Counted from the first letter of the stretch, positions 31,454 to 41,041 are shown. The stretch is DNA of 64,000 bases from Cupriavidus sp. P-10 (GCF_003402535.2 NZ_AP025171.1:930001-994000); one strand, 5' to 3'. The notes: a model not told the origin generated them from the sequence alone. Translations and numbers: made by a program.

Positions 31454-34446
31454 TGCAGGACGAACGCGAGCGCTCGCAGCAATCGCCACTACACGCCGAC
31501 CACTCGGTTGAGCGGAATCTGCAGCGGGAGCGCCGTGTGTTCTCGATGGTGGTCCTGCTGCTGGGGCTGGTCGCCATCGCGATCGCTTCGGCAGCCATGC
31601 TTGCCCGCCTGAATGGATCCCTGCGTGCCCAGGAGCAGGTCGCGCGCCTGTACGAGCAAGGCGTAGTCGATGCGGTGCTCGAACGCCGCAGCACCCTGAC
31701 GGCGACGAACCTGATCCTTGAGTTGCGCAGCAATGGCAAAGTCCCCGTGGCGCACCGCGCGCATGCCGGCAGTCTGTGCACGCAGGTGTCTCCGTCCGCG
31801 CCTCCCGATCCCGTGTTGGAGCAGAGTTGCGACCAGGCCGTCCGGACGCTGACTGCCGCAAGCCAGAAGCCTTCGATCGAGATGATCTCGATTGCGAACG
31901 GGGCGACGTATCGGTATGAAGCGCCTGACGCATCGGGATCCGGCGTGGGGGCGACCCTTCCGCCGCTGTCGTCGTCAAGCATCACCTCGATGATTCTTGA
32001 ACGGTTCCAGGGCCGCGACATGGATCTCTTGCAGGCAGCACGGGAGAAGCGCGTCGTATGGCTGGGCATTCCGGCGAATGCGGCCGGAGGGAGTCCGGAG
32101 ATGGTTGGCGCATCGCTGGTCGCGAAAGGCGACGCACTCTACGCCATCGTGTTGACGCGGATCCCGCTGCAAGACTTGCTTCGGCCAGCCTGGCCGAACT
32201 TGTCGATCCCGGAGCCAATTGTCGTCGATCGCCTGGGCACGCCCCTGGTTGCTTCAGGTGAAGGGGCCAACGCACGGCGCCTGGACGACAGGCTGGAGGG
32301 ACTTCCGGAGGGGCTGTTTCATTGGGTCCAGGACTATGGGTGGGCCCTGCGGCGCCCGCCGCTGGTTGCGGATTTCGGCCACCTTGTCTTCGCGCTGCCG
32401 CTAGGGCAGCAGTTCCGGGAAATGCGCGAGGAATTGCTTGCCACCGGCCTGATGACCGCTGCGCTGCTCGCCTTGCTGTTTGCGATGTATCGCTACTGGA
32501 ACTATCGCTTCCTGACCGGCACCTATGCCGAGGCGGCACGCGCGCAGCAGCTATTGCACGAAGCGAGACTCGCCAGCGAGGCTGCGGCCAAGGCCAAGGT
32601 GGCGTTCTTTGCGTCGATGAGCCACGAGATACGGACGCCGCTTTCCTCGCTGCTGGGAAACATGGAGCTCGTGGCCCTCGGCACGCTGGGGCCGGAGCAG
32701 CGGGCGCGGGTAAGCGCCATGCAGGTGTCGGCCGAAGGGTTGCTGCAGATCGTTAACGACGTGCTCGATTTTTCGAAGCTCGACGTGGGAGCGATGCGCC
32801 TGGCGGAGGAGCCCGTCGTCGTCACGGAACTCCTCGGTCGCATTGCGATCTCGCACGCGCCGCTTGCGGCGCGGCGTGGGCTGAGCTTCTTCGCGGTATA
32901 TGGCAAGGAGATTCCGGCGCGGCTCAATCTTGACCCGGTGCGCCTGACCCAGATCATCAACAACCTGCTTGGCAACGCGTTCAAGTTCACCGAGGCGGGG
33001 AAGATTGTCCTGCGCGCGCAATGGGTGGATGCAAACCTTGAGATCGTCATCACCGACACCGGCGTTGGCATACCGGAGGCGTACAAGGATCGGCTCTTCC
33101 AGCCATTCTCCCAGGTCGGCAACAATCGTCTCGCGCAGGCCGGCGGGACCGGGCTTGGACTGTCAATCTGCCTGCGGCTGGTGGAGCGGATGAACGGACG
33201 TATCACGCTGGACAGCGTATTAGGCGTTGGCACGCGCGTCACGGTTCGCCTGCCGCTCAGCACGCCGGGTGGGCACCAGACCCCGGCGCAATGGCGCCTG
33301 GCGCCGCACCGCGCCCTGGTCCTGTCCCGTGAGCCAGAGTGCCGCGAAGCAATGCTGAACCATTTCGACTGGGGATCATGCCAGCCGTCTTTCCGGTCGA
33401 ACATCGACGAGCCCATTGACGGGGACCGATTCGACTGCCTGCTCGTGACCGAGTCCCTGGATCCGGCCCAGGTCATTGCGTGGTGGCGGAAGCCAGCCTC
33501 TATCGTATGGCTCAGGCAACTGGGCCCGCTCGTCCCGACCACGCGGCCGGATGGCAGCCGGGATGTGTCTGCCTACAGCCTGGCCGGTATCCATGCCGCT
33601 GTACAGGCGGCCCTCAAGAAAGCTCCGCAGCCTGAGCATGTCGGCGAAGTTCGTGTCGGGGCTGCCATGCACGATCAATCTTCAGCTCCTTTCGCGGGCC
33701 TTTCCGTGTTGGTCGCGGAAGACAATCTGCTGAACAGGAAGCTGCTGCGCGACCAGCTTCACCTGCTGGGTGCGAGCGTTATCGAAGCCGGCAACGGCAA
33801 CGAGGCCTTGGCAGTCTTGTCGGAGCAGGCCGTGCACGCAGTGCTGACGGACGTGGACATGCCCGTCATGAATGGATTCGACCTGCTTCGTGAAATCAGG
33901 CGGCGCGGGCCGGAAGTACCCGTCTATGCCGTAAGCGCTAGCGCCAGACCGAAGGATGTTACCGAGGGGCTGGCAAGCGGTTTCACCGGCTATCTCACCA
34001 AACCGGTGTCGCTGGCGACGCTGGCTTCGGTGCTCGATGCTGTTGCCACCCGGGCCGAACCGCTACACACGGATGAAGGGGCGGCGCCAGTGCCGCTAAC
34101 CGATGACGATCTCCCTGAACTGCCGTCGGTCGCCGAAGAATACGCCGAGGCGTTCCTGGCGCAGACCATGGTGGACCTGGACGAGTTCAAGGCGATCCGG
34201 GCAGCGCGAGACATCCGCCACCTGGAACGGCTGCTGCATCGTATCGCGGGGACGCTCGGCGTCGTCGGGCGCTCAGGACTGTCCGAAGTCTGCGCTGACC
34301 TGCACAACCACGTGGCTGAAGCCAAGCGCTGGGACGATGAGATCGAACTGCAGTCCGCCTTCATCATGCAAGGCCTGATGAGCGCATGCGAGCGCGGGCG
34401 TGGTGAGGACCGGGTCGCCTGCGGCTCCCGTCCGCTGGCTTTCTAA
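31453..34446 (+). CDS. Hybrid sensor histidine kinase (RcsC/BvgS-like) with receiver and Hpt
   Basis: A 997-residue membrane kinase. TM1 is at about 30-52 and TM2 at 329-348, enclosing a periplasmic sensor. The phospho-acceptor His391 lies in SMSHEIRTPLSSLLGN. The ATPase domain shows NNLLGNAFKFTEAG near 503, DTGVGIP near 535 and GGTGLGLSI near 564. A degenerate receiver-like stretch (about 615-715) precedes the true receiver (751-860, Asp800, Lys850). A C-terminal Hpt domain has His929 in LLHRIAGTLGVVG. All phosphorelay steps are therefore in one protein, feeding the RcsB-like partner. The signal is unknown. Confidence 0.92.
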   Translation: MQDERERSQQSPLHADHSVERNLQRERRVFSMVVLLLGLVAIAIASAAMLARLNGSLRAQEQVARLYEQGVVDAVLERRSTLTATNLILELRSNGKVPVAHRAHAGSLCTQVSPSAPPDPVLEQSCDQAVRTLTAASQKPSIEMISIANGATYRYEAPDASGSGVGATLPPLSSSSITSMILERFQGRDMDLLQAAREKRVVWLGIPANAAGGSPEMVGASLVAKGDALYAIVLTRIPLQDLLRPAWPNLSIPEPIVVDRLGTPLVASGEGANARRLDDRLEGLPEGLFHWVQDYGWALRRPPLVADFGHLVFALPLGQQFREMREELLATGLMTAALLALLFAMYRYWNYRFLTGTYAEAARAQQLLHEARLASEAAAKAKVAFFASMSHEIRTPLSSLLGNMELVALGTLGPEQRARVSAMQVSAEGLLQIVNDVLDFSKLDVGAMRLAEEPVVVTELLGRIAISHAPLAARRGLSFFAVYGKEIPARLNLDPVRLTQIINNLLGNAFKFTEAGKIVLRAQWVDANLEIVITDTGVGIPEAYKDRLFQPFSQVGNNRLAQAGGTGLGLSICLRLVERMNGRITLDSVLGVGTRVTVRLPLSTPGGHQTPAQWRLAPHRALVLSREPECREAMLNHFDWGSCQPSFRSNIDEPIDGDRFDCLLVTESLDPAQVIAWWRKPASIVWLRQLGPLVPTTRPDGSRDVSAYSLAGIHAAVQAALKKAPQPEHVGEVRVGAAMHDQSSAPFAGLSVLVAEDNLLNRKLLRDQLHLLGASVIEAGNGNEALAVLSEQAVHAVLTDVDMPVMNGFDLLREIRRRGPEVPVYAVSASARPKDVTEGLASGFTGYLTKPVSLATLASVLDAVATRAEPLHTDEGAAPVPLTDDDLPELPSVAEEYAEAFLAQTMVDLDEFKAIRAARDIRHLERLLHRIAGTLGVVGRSGLSEVCADLHNHVAEAKRWDDEIELQSAFIMQGLMSACERGRGEDRVACGSRPLAF

Positions 34447-34556
34447 CTTCTATGATTGTGAACACTCCTGCGCGCGGTCAGCATTGAGGGGACGGCTGGA
34501 TGCCTGCTTAAGGCACCACTCGTCTTGGGTACTGCCCCCTTGCGAGGCCCTTGGTT

Positions 34557-34584
34557 TGCCCGCCTGTATGGCGGGCATTTTTTT
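34557..34584 (+). terminator. Intrinsic terminator after the two-component operon
   Basis: TGCCCGCC and GGCGGGCA form an 8-bp stem over TGTAT, followed by seven T residues. It lies 110 bases after the kinase stop. Confidence 0.9.
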
Positions 34585-34701
34585 ATGTGCCCCGGCCGGG
34601 CGCATCGGCTAGCGCTGATTGCCGCCACACCGAGGCGCGAATCCCTGCCACCGGGGAAAGATGGCGCAATGCCCCGGACTGGCACCTCCTCAGGAGAGTT
34701 C

Positions 34702-35193
34702 ATGAGCAATCGTAGAAGTCTTGCTCTTGCCGCGTGCACGGCATTGGTTCTGATCTCGGGTGCGGCCAATACGGCGCAGGCTCAGGTCTTGCTGAAGCCC
34801 ATTGCCTATCCGCTGAGAGGACAGTCGGCCTACCAGCAGGCCAACGACGATGGGGCCTGCTATGGCTGGGCCCGGCGCGAGACCGGCGTCGACCCGGCCC
34901 GCATAGCGAGCACGCCAGCGCCGGTCATCCTGCCCGGCGGCGAGAGGATACGGGGCGCAGCGGGCGGAGCGGCTGCCGGGGCAGTGGTGGGCGCGATCGG
35001 CGGTGACGCGGGCAGGGGAGCTGCCGCGGGCGCGGCGGTCGGCACGGTCGCTGGTGGCGTCGCCCATCGCCAGCACCGCCGGCAGGCTGCAGCCATGGGC
35101 GCACAGGCGCAGGCCAGCAACGACTGGGCCATGACATCGTACTGGCAAGCCTGGCGTGCCTGCATGGCGGGCCGCGGCTATTCAGTGCAGTAA
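34702..35193 (+). CDS. Exported glycine-zipper protein
   Basis: A 163-residue protein behind AGGAGAG. A signal peptide (ALAACTALVLISGAANTAQAQ) leads to a mature region with a glycine-zipper (RGAAGGAAAGAVVGAIGGDA and AAAGAAVGTVAGGVAHR), which suggests insertion into or association with the envelope. The ending SYWQAWRACMAGRGYSVQ is common in this family of YMGG/glycine-zipper proteins. The role is unknown. Confidence 0.8.
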   Translation: MSNRRSLALAACTALVLISGAANTAQAQVLLKPIAYPLRGQSAYQQANDDGACYGWARRETGVDPARIASTPAPVILPGGERIRGAAGGAAAGAVVGAIGGDAGRGAAAGAAVGTVAGGVAHRQHRRQAAAMGAQAQASNDWAMTSYWQAWRACMAGRGYSVQ

Positions 35194-35208
35194 GCACCTC
35201 GGAAGGTG

Positions 35209-35233
35209 GACCGGGCTGGCGTCAGCCGGTCCA
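35209..35233. terminator. Hairpin between convergent genes
   Basis: GGACCGGGCTG pairs with CAGCCGGTCC (one bulged base) over a 4-base loop, between the glycine-zipper gene and the convergent lipoprotein gene. No T-run is present. Confidence 0.4.
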
Positions 35234-35261
35234 TCCCGGAGAGCACGACGTCAGAGGCGCC

Positions 35262-35738
35262 CTAGAGAACGGCGCAGGCTTCTGCGCTGGCGGTAACGGC
35301 AAGATCTACCCGCGCATCATTGCGCAAGACCACGCAGAGGAAATTGCCGATGGCTTCGCCCGCGTGAGGATCTTCCCGCCACAGTTGTGGCAGGGGTGCG
35401 GTCGAGGCATGCAAGTCGCCCCGCTCGGGCGCGGCATGGGATTCCGTGCCGGCTATGGCATCGCTCCAGGTTATCGCGATGGGCCCCTCCGGCTTGGTGC
35501 CAAGGAAGCAGAAAGAGGGCGCCGACAGCGAGCGCCGCGACGCGGGTCCGGTCTCGCAAGTGCCGGCGCGTAGTTCCAGCACGTCATGATCGGTCTGATT
35601 GACGGTGACGATCTTTGTCCACGGCCAGGGCTCCTGGAACGGACTCCACGTCTCAGAGGTAGGGATTGCGCATCCGGAGATGGCGCTTGCCGTGGCAATG
35701 GCAATGACACAGGCAGAAATCGACGAAACAGCATTCAT
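35262..35738 (-). CDS. Lipoprotein of unknown function
   Basis: A 158-residue protein with a lipobox in ATASAISGCAIP (Cys at about residue 23). The mature part has five further Cys, including TCETG, FCFLG, LCVVL and EACAVL, which could form disulfides. No family is recognised. It is monocistronic and convergent with the glycine-zipper gene. Confidence 0.65.
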   Translation of the reverse strand: MNAVSSISACVIAIATASAISGCAIPTSETWSPFQEPWPWTKIVTVNQTDHDVLELRAGTCETGPASRRSLSAPSFCFLGTKPEGPIAITWSDAIAGTESHAAPERGDLHASTAPLPQLWREDPHAGEAIGNFLCVVLRNDARVDLAVTASAEACAVL

Positions 35739-36006
35739 TGGATAGTCAATTCAGGTGAACCTGATATTCACCTGGGAGGGCATACGACGGCGCACAGGGT
35801 AAGCCGGCCTCGTCGTGGCGGCTATCAAAGGAATTCGAAATGTCGGGCGACGCTTGGGGCGCATCCATCCGACCCGCCCTCACTTTCTAATTTCTGTGAT
35901 AGCCCCGCCTGCACCACCGGCATAAGGTGTGCACATTCACTGAGATCTGACTGGCCGCGCCGGTTTGCGTCGACGGTATCTGACCCACTTCAAAGGAACT
36001 ACAGGA

Positions 36007-36432
36007 ATGATCAAGCACTGCCTTTCGGCTGTCTCGAGAGCGGGCGCGGGCGCGCGCGGTCGTGGGGTGCCCAACCTTGTCATGGCCCTGCTGATTGCCG
36101 GCGCCGCGCAATCGTACGCGCAGATCCTGCCCGCTCAAGGGCAGCGAGACACCGCCGCGCAGCCGGAGGCCTGCTCAGGTACCGGCGCCGGCCTGCAATC
36201 CGCGGCCTGCCGTGCCGCCAGCAATCCCGGCCAGAGCAAGTACAACCTCCTGTACGCGGACGATGCGCCAGCCGGCAACAGCGAACGGTCATCCGGGCAG
36301 GTTTCAGCCAGCCCGTGCCGGAGCTGCCCGACGGATGCAGAATCCGGCCGGCAAGCCGGGCGCATGCCGGACAGCGCCGCCAGGAACAGCCGCAGCGAAT
36401 CAGCGGGTACTACCTCGACCAGCACGCTGTAG
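36007..36432 (+). CDS. Possible small exported protein
   Basis: A 141-residue frame with AAAGGAAC and AGGA upstream and a signal-like segment (NLVMALLIAGAAQSYAQ). The mature part is low-complexity (Ser, Ala, Arg, Gly, Pro) and looks disordered. No family is recognised. It may be a real secreted peptide or a decayed gene. Confidence 0.45.
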   Translation: MIKHCLSAVSRAGAGARGRGVPNLVMALLIAGAAQSYAQILPAQGQRDTAAQPEACSGTGAGLQSAACRAASNPGQSKYNLLYADDAPAGNSERSSGQVSASPCRSCPTDAESGRQAGRMPDSAARNSRSESAGTTSTSTL

Positions 36433-36501
36433 TTCTCAACGCAACCGAGTACCTGGCAAGTCAAACACCGGGCCCTGGTGCCCGATCTCTCTACTTCCCC
36501 G

Positions 36502-36957
36502 ATGAAACTGCGTCAATATCTGCTGGCGGGCCTTAGCCTGCTGGCAATGCATGAACCAGCGTTCGCCTCCTTCCTCAGCGGAAAGGCCCTGGAGAGCGCC
36601 GCCAATGCCATCTCCTGGGTGGTGGTGATATTTGTGCCGCTTGCAGCCATCTACCTGTTCTGGATGCTGCATATCTGGCCGGACAAGGTCGCTCACCGGA
36701 AGCAGCATCCGCAAAGGGAAGCCATCCATGCGCTATGCCTGCTTTCGCTTTTCTTCGGCGGACTGCTGTGGCCGATGGCGTGGCTCTGGGCACACACCAA
36801 GCCGGTGTTCTACCGGGCGGCCTATGGCACCGACAAACTGCCGGAAGACGAAGCCGCGCGAGGCGCGGGACATGCCCCCATCGGCCGGCCCGGGAACGTC
36901 GCGTCCCTGCGGGCGCCGGCACGCGGCGCTGCGTCCGGCGCAGGGGAGCAGAGCTGA
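36502..36957 (+). CDS. DUF3302 (YiaW-like) inner-membrane protein
   Basis: A 151-residue membrane protein. ISWVVVIFVPLAAIYLFWML, then IWPDKVAHRKQHPQREAIHA and LLSLFFGGLLWPMAWLWAH match E. coli YiaW in length and motif order. A Pro/Ala-rich tail of about 45 residues is extra. ATG 36502 opens a good membrane signal; an in-frame GTG at 36478 is possible. Its stop touches the start of the HlyD-type gene, as in the E. coli yiaW-yiaV pair. Confidence 0.85.
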   Translation: MKLRQYLLAGLSLLAMHEPAFASFLSGKALESAANAISWVVVIFVPLAAIYLFWMLHIWPDKVAHRKQHPQREAIHALCLLSLFFGGLLWPMAWLWAHTKPVFYRAAYGTDKLPEDEAARGAGHAPIGRPGNVASLRAPARGAASGAGEQS

Positions 36958-38136
36958 ATGGATGCGCTGCTGCTTGCTATCTACGCGCTGGCCGTCTGGC
37001 TGGTCTTCTTCAAGTTCAAATGGCTGCCATGGAACACGACGTCCATGGTCATCGTGGTCACGATTCCGGTGGTCGCGCTGACGCTGCTGGTCCTGACGCT
37101 GAACGTGGTGGCACCTTCGTCCCATGATGTCAGGGTGGTCGGCAAGGTGCTCCAGGTGGTGCCGCAGGTGAGGGGGCGCATTGTCGATCTTCCGGCCGAG
37201 GGTAACCGGCACTACAAGAAGGGCGATGTCCTGCTGCGCATCGACCCGACGCCCTATCAGGCCTCGGTCAGGCAGCTTGAGGGCAGGTTGATGGCGGACG
37301 ACGCCGCGCTTGCCGAAGCGCAGGCCGCCGCTCGCCAGCTCAGCGAGTCAGTGCGCGGAGCGGCCGGCAAGGTTGCCACGGTACAAGCCAAGCTGTCGCT
37401 CGCCCGACAGCGGCTCACAGAACATGAGGCACTGCTCGCGGCAGGGGCCGGATCGAAGTTCGACCGGGAAGATGCCCTGGCGCGGCGGCACGAACTGGAA
37501 GGCGAACTGGTCAGCGCTCAAGCCGTCGAGGACGAGGCCAGGCAGAGGCTTTCGGCCAGGAGCCAGGGGGAATTCGCCGCCATCGCCACGGCGCGCGCCA
37601 AGCGTGCGGAAACCGAGGTCATGCTCGAGAACGCCCGATGGGAACTTGGCCAAACCGAGTACCGGGCGCCCGCCGACGGCAAGGTGGTGAACCTGCAGGT
37701 GCGCGTGGGCACGATGCTGGTCCCGTTTCCGTTCTCGCCGGCATTCAGCTTCGTTGAGGACGAGCAGGAAGTGGTCGCCTTCTACAGGCAGAACGAGCTT
37801 TACAACGTCAGGGCGGGCGACTTCGCCGAGATCTACCTGCCGACGCATCCGGGTGAAATCATCAAGGCAAAGGTGGATTCGATCGTCTGGGCGCAATCAC
37901 AAGGCCAGTTTGCGCAGGGTGGAATGATTCCGAACACTGGTGCCACGGAAGCCGTGCCGAACCGGTTCGCGGTCAAGCTGGACCTGCGCGACGAATCGAA
38001 GGGCCAGATGCTTCCGGTCGGGGCTGTCGGCGCGGGTGCCGTCTACACCACGCACATGAAGATGTTCCATATCGTTCGGATGGTCTTCCTGCGCGTCAGT
38101 TCCAAGCTGAACTATCTGGTATTCAAGCTCCATTAA
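36958..38136 (+). CDS. HlyD/YiaV-type membrane fusion protein
   Basis: A 392-residue periplasmic adaptor. An N-terminal double hydrophobic segment (LLLAIYALAVWLVFFKFKW, then MVIVVTIPVVALTLLVLTL) precedes the biotinyl-lipoyl-like half motif QVVPQVRGRIVDLPAEGNR. A coiled coil spans about 105-220 and the second half-motif is YRAPADGKVVNLQVRVG. It starts directly after the YiaW-like stop and is followed 10 bases on by an outer-membrane channel gene, so the three form an export module. No pump gene is present next to it. Confidence 0.9.
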   Translation: MDALLLAIYALAVWLVFFKFKWLPWNTTSMVIVVTIPVVALTLLVLTLNVVAPSSHDVRVVGKVLQVVPQVRGRIVDLPAEGNRHYKKGDVLLRIDPTPYQASVRQLEGRLMADDAALAEAQAAARQLSESVRGAAGKVATVQAKLSLARQRLTEHEALLAAGAGSKFDREDALARRHELEGELVSAQAVEDEARQRLSARSQGEFAAIATARAKRAETEVMLENARWELGQTEYRAPADGKVVNLQVRVGTMLVPFPFSPAFSFVEDEQEVVAFYRQNELYNVRAGDFAEIYLPTHPGEIIKAKVDSIVWAQSQGQFAQGGMIPNTGATEAVPNRFAVKLDLRDESKGQMLPVGAVGAGAVYTTHMKMFHIVRMVFLRVSSKLNYLVFKLH

Positions 38137-38146
38137 AGGCAAGCCT

Positions 38147-39538
38147 GTGTCGTCATCTTTCAACAAGACCATTCCGGTACTGCTGGCGCTGCCGCTTGCC
38201 ATGCTCTTCGGCTGCGCCTTGCAGGCGCCGCCGGATAGCGCCAGCCTTCGAGACCAGGCCGTCCCGGCGCTTGAAGGGCAGCGCACCTGGGCAAGCTCGG
38301 CCGAAGCAGGCGAGCCCGCGGACGACTGGCTTGCAAGCTTCGACGATGCCGAGCTGCATCGGCTGGCCCGGGAAGCGATCGCGCACAACGGCGATCTCAG
38401 GCTGGCAGCGGTGCGCGTCGAGCAGGCGCAGGCACTCGTTACCATGCAAAGCAGCGGCCTGTTACCGAGCGCGGGCGTGAAGGGCAGGGCCGGGCAATCG
38501 GAAACCCAGTTCCTCTCGATTGGTGCGAGCTGGGAGATCGATCTCTGGGGCCGCATACGCGCACAATCGCGTGCCGCAAAATCCCAGTACGCCGCTACCT
38601 TGGACGAATATCTCTGGGCGCAGCGCGTCGTCGCAGCAACTACTGCCAAGGCATGGTTCACACTGATCCGGTCCGCAAAGCTGGAGGACCGGCAGCGACA
38701 GGCCGTGGCCGTAGAGGAGCAACTGGTGCAGATCAGCGAGCGGCGGGTTGCCATTGGTGCGGCACCGGACACCGAACCGGTGGAAGCGAAGAATGCGCTG
38801 CGCACGCAGGTGGATGCGCTCCGGAAGGCCGAACTGGCCAGAAGCCAGGCTGCGCAAGCCCTGGAGTTGATGCTGGGCCGATACCCTGCCGGGGAAATCG
38901 GAGATAGCGTGGCGAAGCTGGAGCTGCCCGCCATGCCCGTCGCCCCGCAGGCAGGCTTGCCTGCGGATCTGCTTGATCGCCGGCCGGACTTGACGGCTGC
39001 GGCACACCGCGTCGCCGCGGCCTTCGACCTGAGGCAGTCCGCCGAGGCAGCGCGGCTGCCAAGCATTTCTATCAGCGCGGCCATTACCGGCATCCGTAGC
39101 GACGTGCTGCTGCTCAACCAGGCCGGCACTCCGATCAAGGGACTGAACGGCGCGTTCTTCGCGCCGCTGTTCACGGGGGGAGAGCTCAAGGCCAGGGCGG
39201 ACTACTACAGCGCCGAGCAGAAGGCCGCCATGATCGCCTATGGCAACAATGCCCTGCAGGCACTGGGCGAGGTCGATGCGGGGTTGCGTGCTGAATCGAA
39301 TCTTGCAGACCGCACCAGGCAACTGCAGGATCGGGTGAACGAGAGCCAGCTATTGGTTCAGCGCGAGGAGGCACGCGCAAGCATTGGTGCTTCCGACCCG
39401 CGCGGGGTCCTGAGGGTTCGGCAGAAACTGCTGGCTGCCGAGATGGATCTGATCAACGTGCGGGGCGATCATCTCAATCAGCGTATCGCGCTATTGTTGG
39501 CGCTAGGGGGAGACTGGAGCAGCAAAGGGCAGATCTGA
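38147..39538 (+). CDS. NodT/TolC-family outer-membrane efflux lipoprotein
   Basis: A 463-residue outer-membrane factor. GTG 38147 has AAGG upstream. A lipobox (AMLFGC, Cys23) tethers it to the outer membrane. The two TolC repeats are visible, with DDWLASFDDAELHRLAREAI, SIGASWEIDLWGRIRAQ and DLLDRRPDLTAAAHRVAAAF as NodT-type signatures. It should complete the channel of the preceding adaptor. Confidence 0.92.
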   Translation: MSSSFNKTIPVLLALPLAMLFGCALQAPPDSASLRDQAVPALEGQRTWASSAEAGEPADDWLASFDDAELHRLAREAIAHNGDLRLAAVRVEQAQALVTMQSSGLLPSAGVKGRAGQSETQFLSIGASWEIDLWGRIRAQSRAAKSQYAATLDEYLWAQRVVAATTAKAWFTLIRSAKLEDRQRQAVAVEEQLVQISERRVAIGAAPDTEPVEAKNALRTQVDALRKAELARSQAAQALELMLGRYPAGEIGDSVAKLELPAMPVAPQAGLPADLLDRRPDLTAAAHRVAAAFDLRQSAEAARLPSISISAAITGIRSDVLLLNQAGTPIKGLNGAFFAPLFTGGELKARADYYSAEQKAAMIAYGNNALQALGEVDAGLRAESNLADRTRQLQDRVNESQLLVQREEARASIGASDPRGVLRVRQKLLAAEMDLINVRGDHLNQRIALLLALGGDWSSKGQI

Positions 39539-39567
39539 TGCTGTCGGTGAAAACGCTGAAGGGCCGA

Positions 39568-39610
39568 AAAAGCATGCCAGTCAGCGCATGAGGCTGACTG
39601 GCATGCTTTT
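39568..39610. terminator. Bidirectional intrinsic terminator
   Basis: An 18-bp perfect stem (AAAAGCATGCCAGTCAGC with its complement ending in GCATGCTTTT) over a 7-base loop. A-run and T-run flank it, so it can end both the NodT gene and the convergent CMD gene. Confidence 0.9.
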
Positions 39611-39626
39611 CCTTGATGGAAGAGAT

Positions 39627-40037
39627 TCACTTGTTGCCTTGAGCATGCGCGTCAAAGCGCGCGACTTCTTCGAGCAGCATCGGCGCACCCATGCTGTTCG
39701 CGTGCAAGCCCAGAACGCTAACGCCCTGAAGGACAGCGGCGATCTCTTCCTTGGTGGCGCCGAGCTCGAGTGCGCGGCGGATATGGCGCCGCGTACCAGG
39801 ACCGTACATGTGCGTGCAGGATACATCGACGGCTATGGAGATGAACTCCCAGACCTTTGGCTCTATCAGCCCCTTGGTCATCGGATGCATGGCCATGTCG
39901 AGGAATTTCTCGGTCCAGACGGGGTCGAGCTCCGTGAAGCTGTTCCACTCCGGATTCCAATAGCCGCTCGCGCGCAAGCTGTCGCTGATGGGCGTGGCTG
40001 GCAGGGTGCTTGTGCCGGTGTACTTGTCGTCGTGCAT
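39627..40037 (-). CDS. Carboxymuconolactone decarboxylase (AhpD-like) family protein
   Basis: A 136-residue CMD-fold protein. The core runs WEFISIAVDVSCTHMYGPGT, then HIRRALELGATKEEIAAVLQ, as in AhpD/CMD proteins. Only one Cys of the usual CxxC is present, with a His two residues later (CTH), so a classical peroxidase-type disulfide is unlikely. It is 5 bases after the Bug receptor gene and probably serves the same pathway. Confidence 0.88.
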   Translation of the reverse strand: MHDDKYTGTSTLPATPISDSLRASGYWNPEWNSFTELDPVWTEKFLDMAMHPMTKGLIEPKVWEFISIAVDVSCTHMYGPGTRRHIRRALELGATKEEIAAVLQGVSVLGLHANSMGAPMLLEEVARFDAHAQGNK

Positions 40038-40042
40038 GGCGG

Positions 40043-41041
40043 TCAGTTCAAGGAGGGCTTGTAGTTGATGGCACGCAGTGCCTGACCTGTCCGCTCGTTC
40101 TCCCGCTTGAGCATCTTCTCCAGGCCGGCGGTCGTCTGCGTGGGACTTCCTGCGTTCATTCCAAGTGCCGCAAGCTGGCTCTTCACCGAAGGGGATGAGA
40201 CGGCCTTGAGTAGCTCCTGCTGCAGCTTGCCGCGGATGGCAGCCGGCACGTCGGGCGTGGACCAGACGCTGGTGCCCATGATCTGGCTGAGATCGGGGTA
40301 GCCCGCTTCCGCCATTGTCGGCACATCGGGCAGGAACGGCGAACGCTCGGCCGATGTCACCGCCAGCGCCCGGACCTTGCCGGGTTTCACGAGCGCAAGC
40401 GCGGTGCCCATGCCGTCAAACATGAACTGAATCTGGCCGCCCATCAGGTCGGTGAGCGCAGGGGGCGAGCCTTTGTAGCCGACGTGCTCCATGTCCAGCC
40501 CGGCCGCCTTGTTGAACTGCATGCCTTTGATGTGAGAAAGCGTACCCGGACTGTAGGACGCGTAGGAGACCTTTCCCGGATGTGCCTTCACGTAGGCCAC
40601 CATCTCGCTGACATTGGTGACCGGCAGGCGAGGGTCGGCGACCAGCACCAGCGGCACGCTGGCCACTTCAGCGACCGGTACCACATCCTTGAACGGATCG
40701 AAGCGGAATTTGTAGCTGTACGGGTTCTCCGTCACCAGCGAGTTGGGAGACAGCACGAATGTGTAGCCATCGCGTGGCGCGCCGAGCATGGCGTCCGTGG
40801 CAATGATGCCGCCCGCGCCGGGCTTGTTTTCAACCACCACGGATTGTCTGAGGTTCTGGCGCATGCTCTCCGCAATCGTACGTGCGATCATGTCGGATGC
40901 GCCTCCCGCCGGAGCCGGAACGAGGATGCGAATGGGGCGATTGGGCCAATCCCCTTCCGCCAGCGCGCTGGAGAGGGGCAGGGCGGACAACAGCGTTGCA
41001 ATGCAGGTCCGGCGTGCGATTCGAATGATGTTCGAGGTCAT
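40043..41041 (-). CDS. Bug/TctC-family periplasmic solute-binding protein
   Basis: A 332-residue receptor with a signal peptide (RTCIATLLSALPLSSALAEG) and the family motifs RILVPAPAGGASDMIARTI and VENKPGAGGIIATDAM. It sits between a truncated BKACE remnant and the CMD gene on the same strand. The ligand was probably the substrate of that operon. Confidence 0.92.
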   Translation of the reverse strand: MTSNIIRIARRTCIATLLSALPLSSALAEGDWPNRPIRILVPAPAGGASDMIARTIAESMRQNLRQSVVVENKPGAGGIIATDAMLGAPRDGYTFVLSPNSLVTENPYSYKFRFDPFKDVVPVAEVASVPLVLVADPRLPVTNVSEMVAYVKAHPGKVSYASYSPGTLSHIKGMQFNKAAGLDMEHVGYKGSPPALTDLMGGQIQFMFDGMGTALALVKPGKVRALAVTSAERSPFLPDVPTMAEAGYPDLSQIMGTSVWSTPDVPAAIRGKLQQELLKAVSSPSVKSQLAALGMNAGSPTQTTAGLEKMLKRENERTGQALRAINYKPSLN

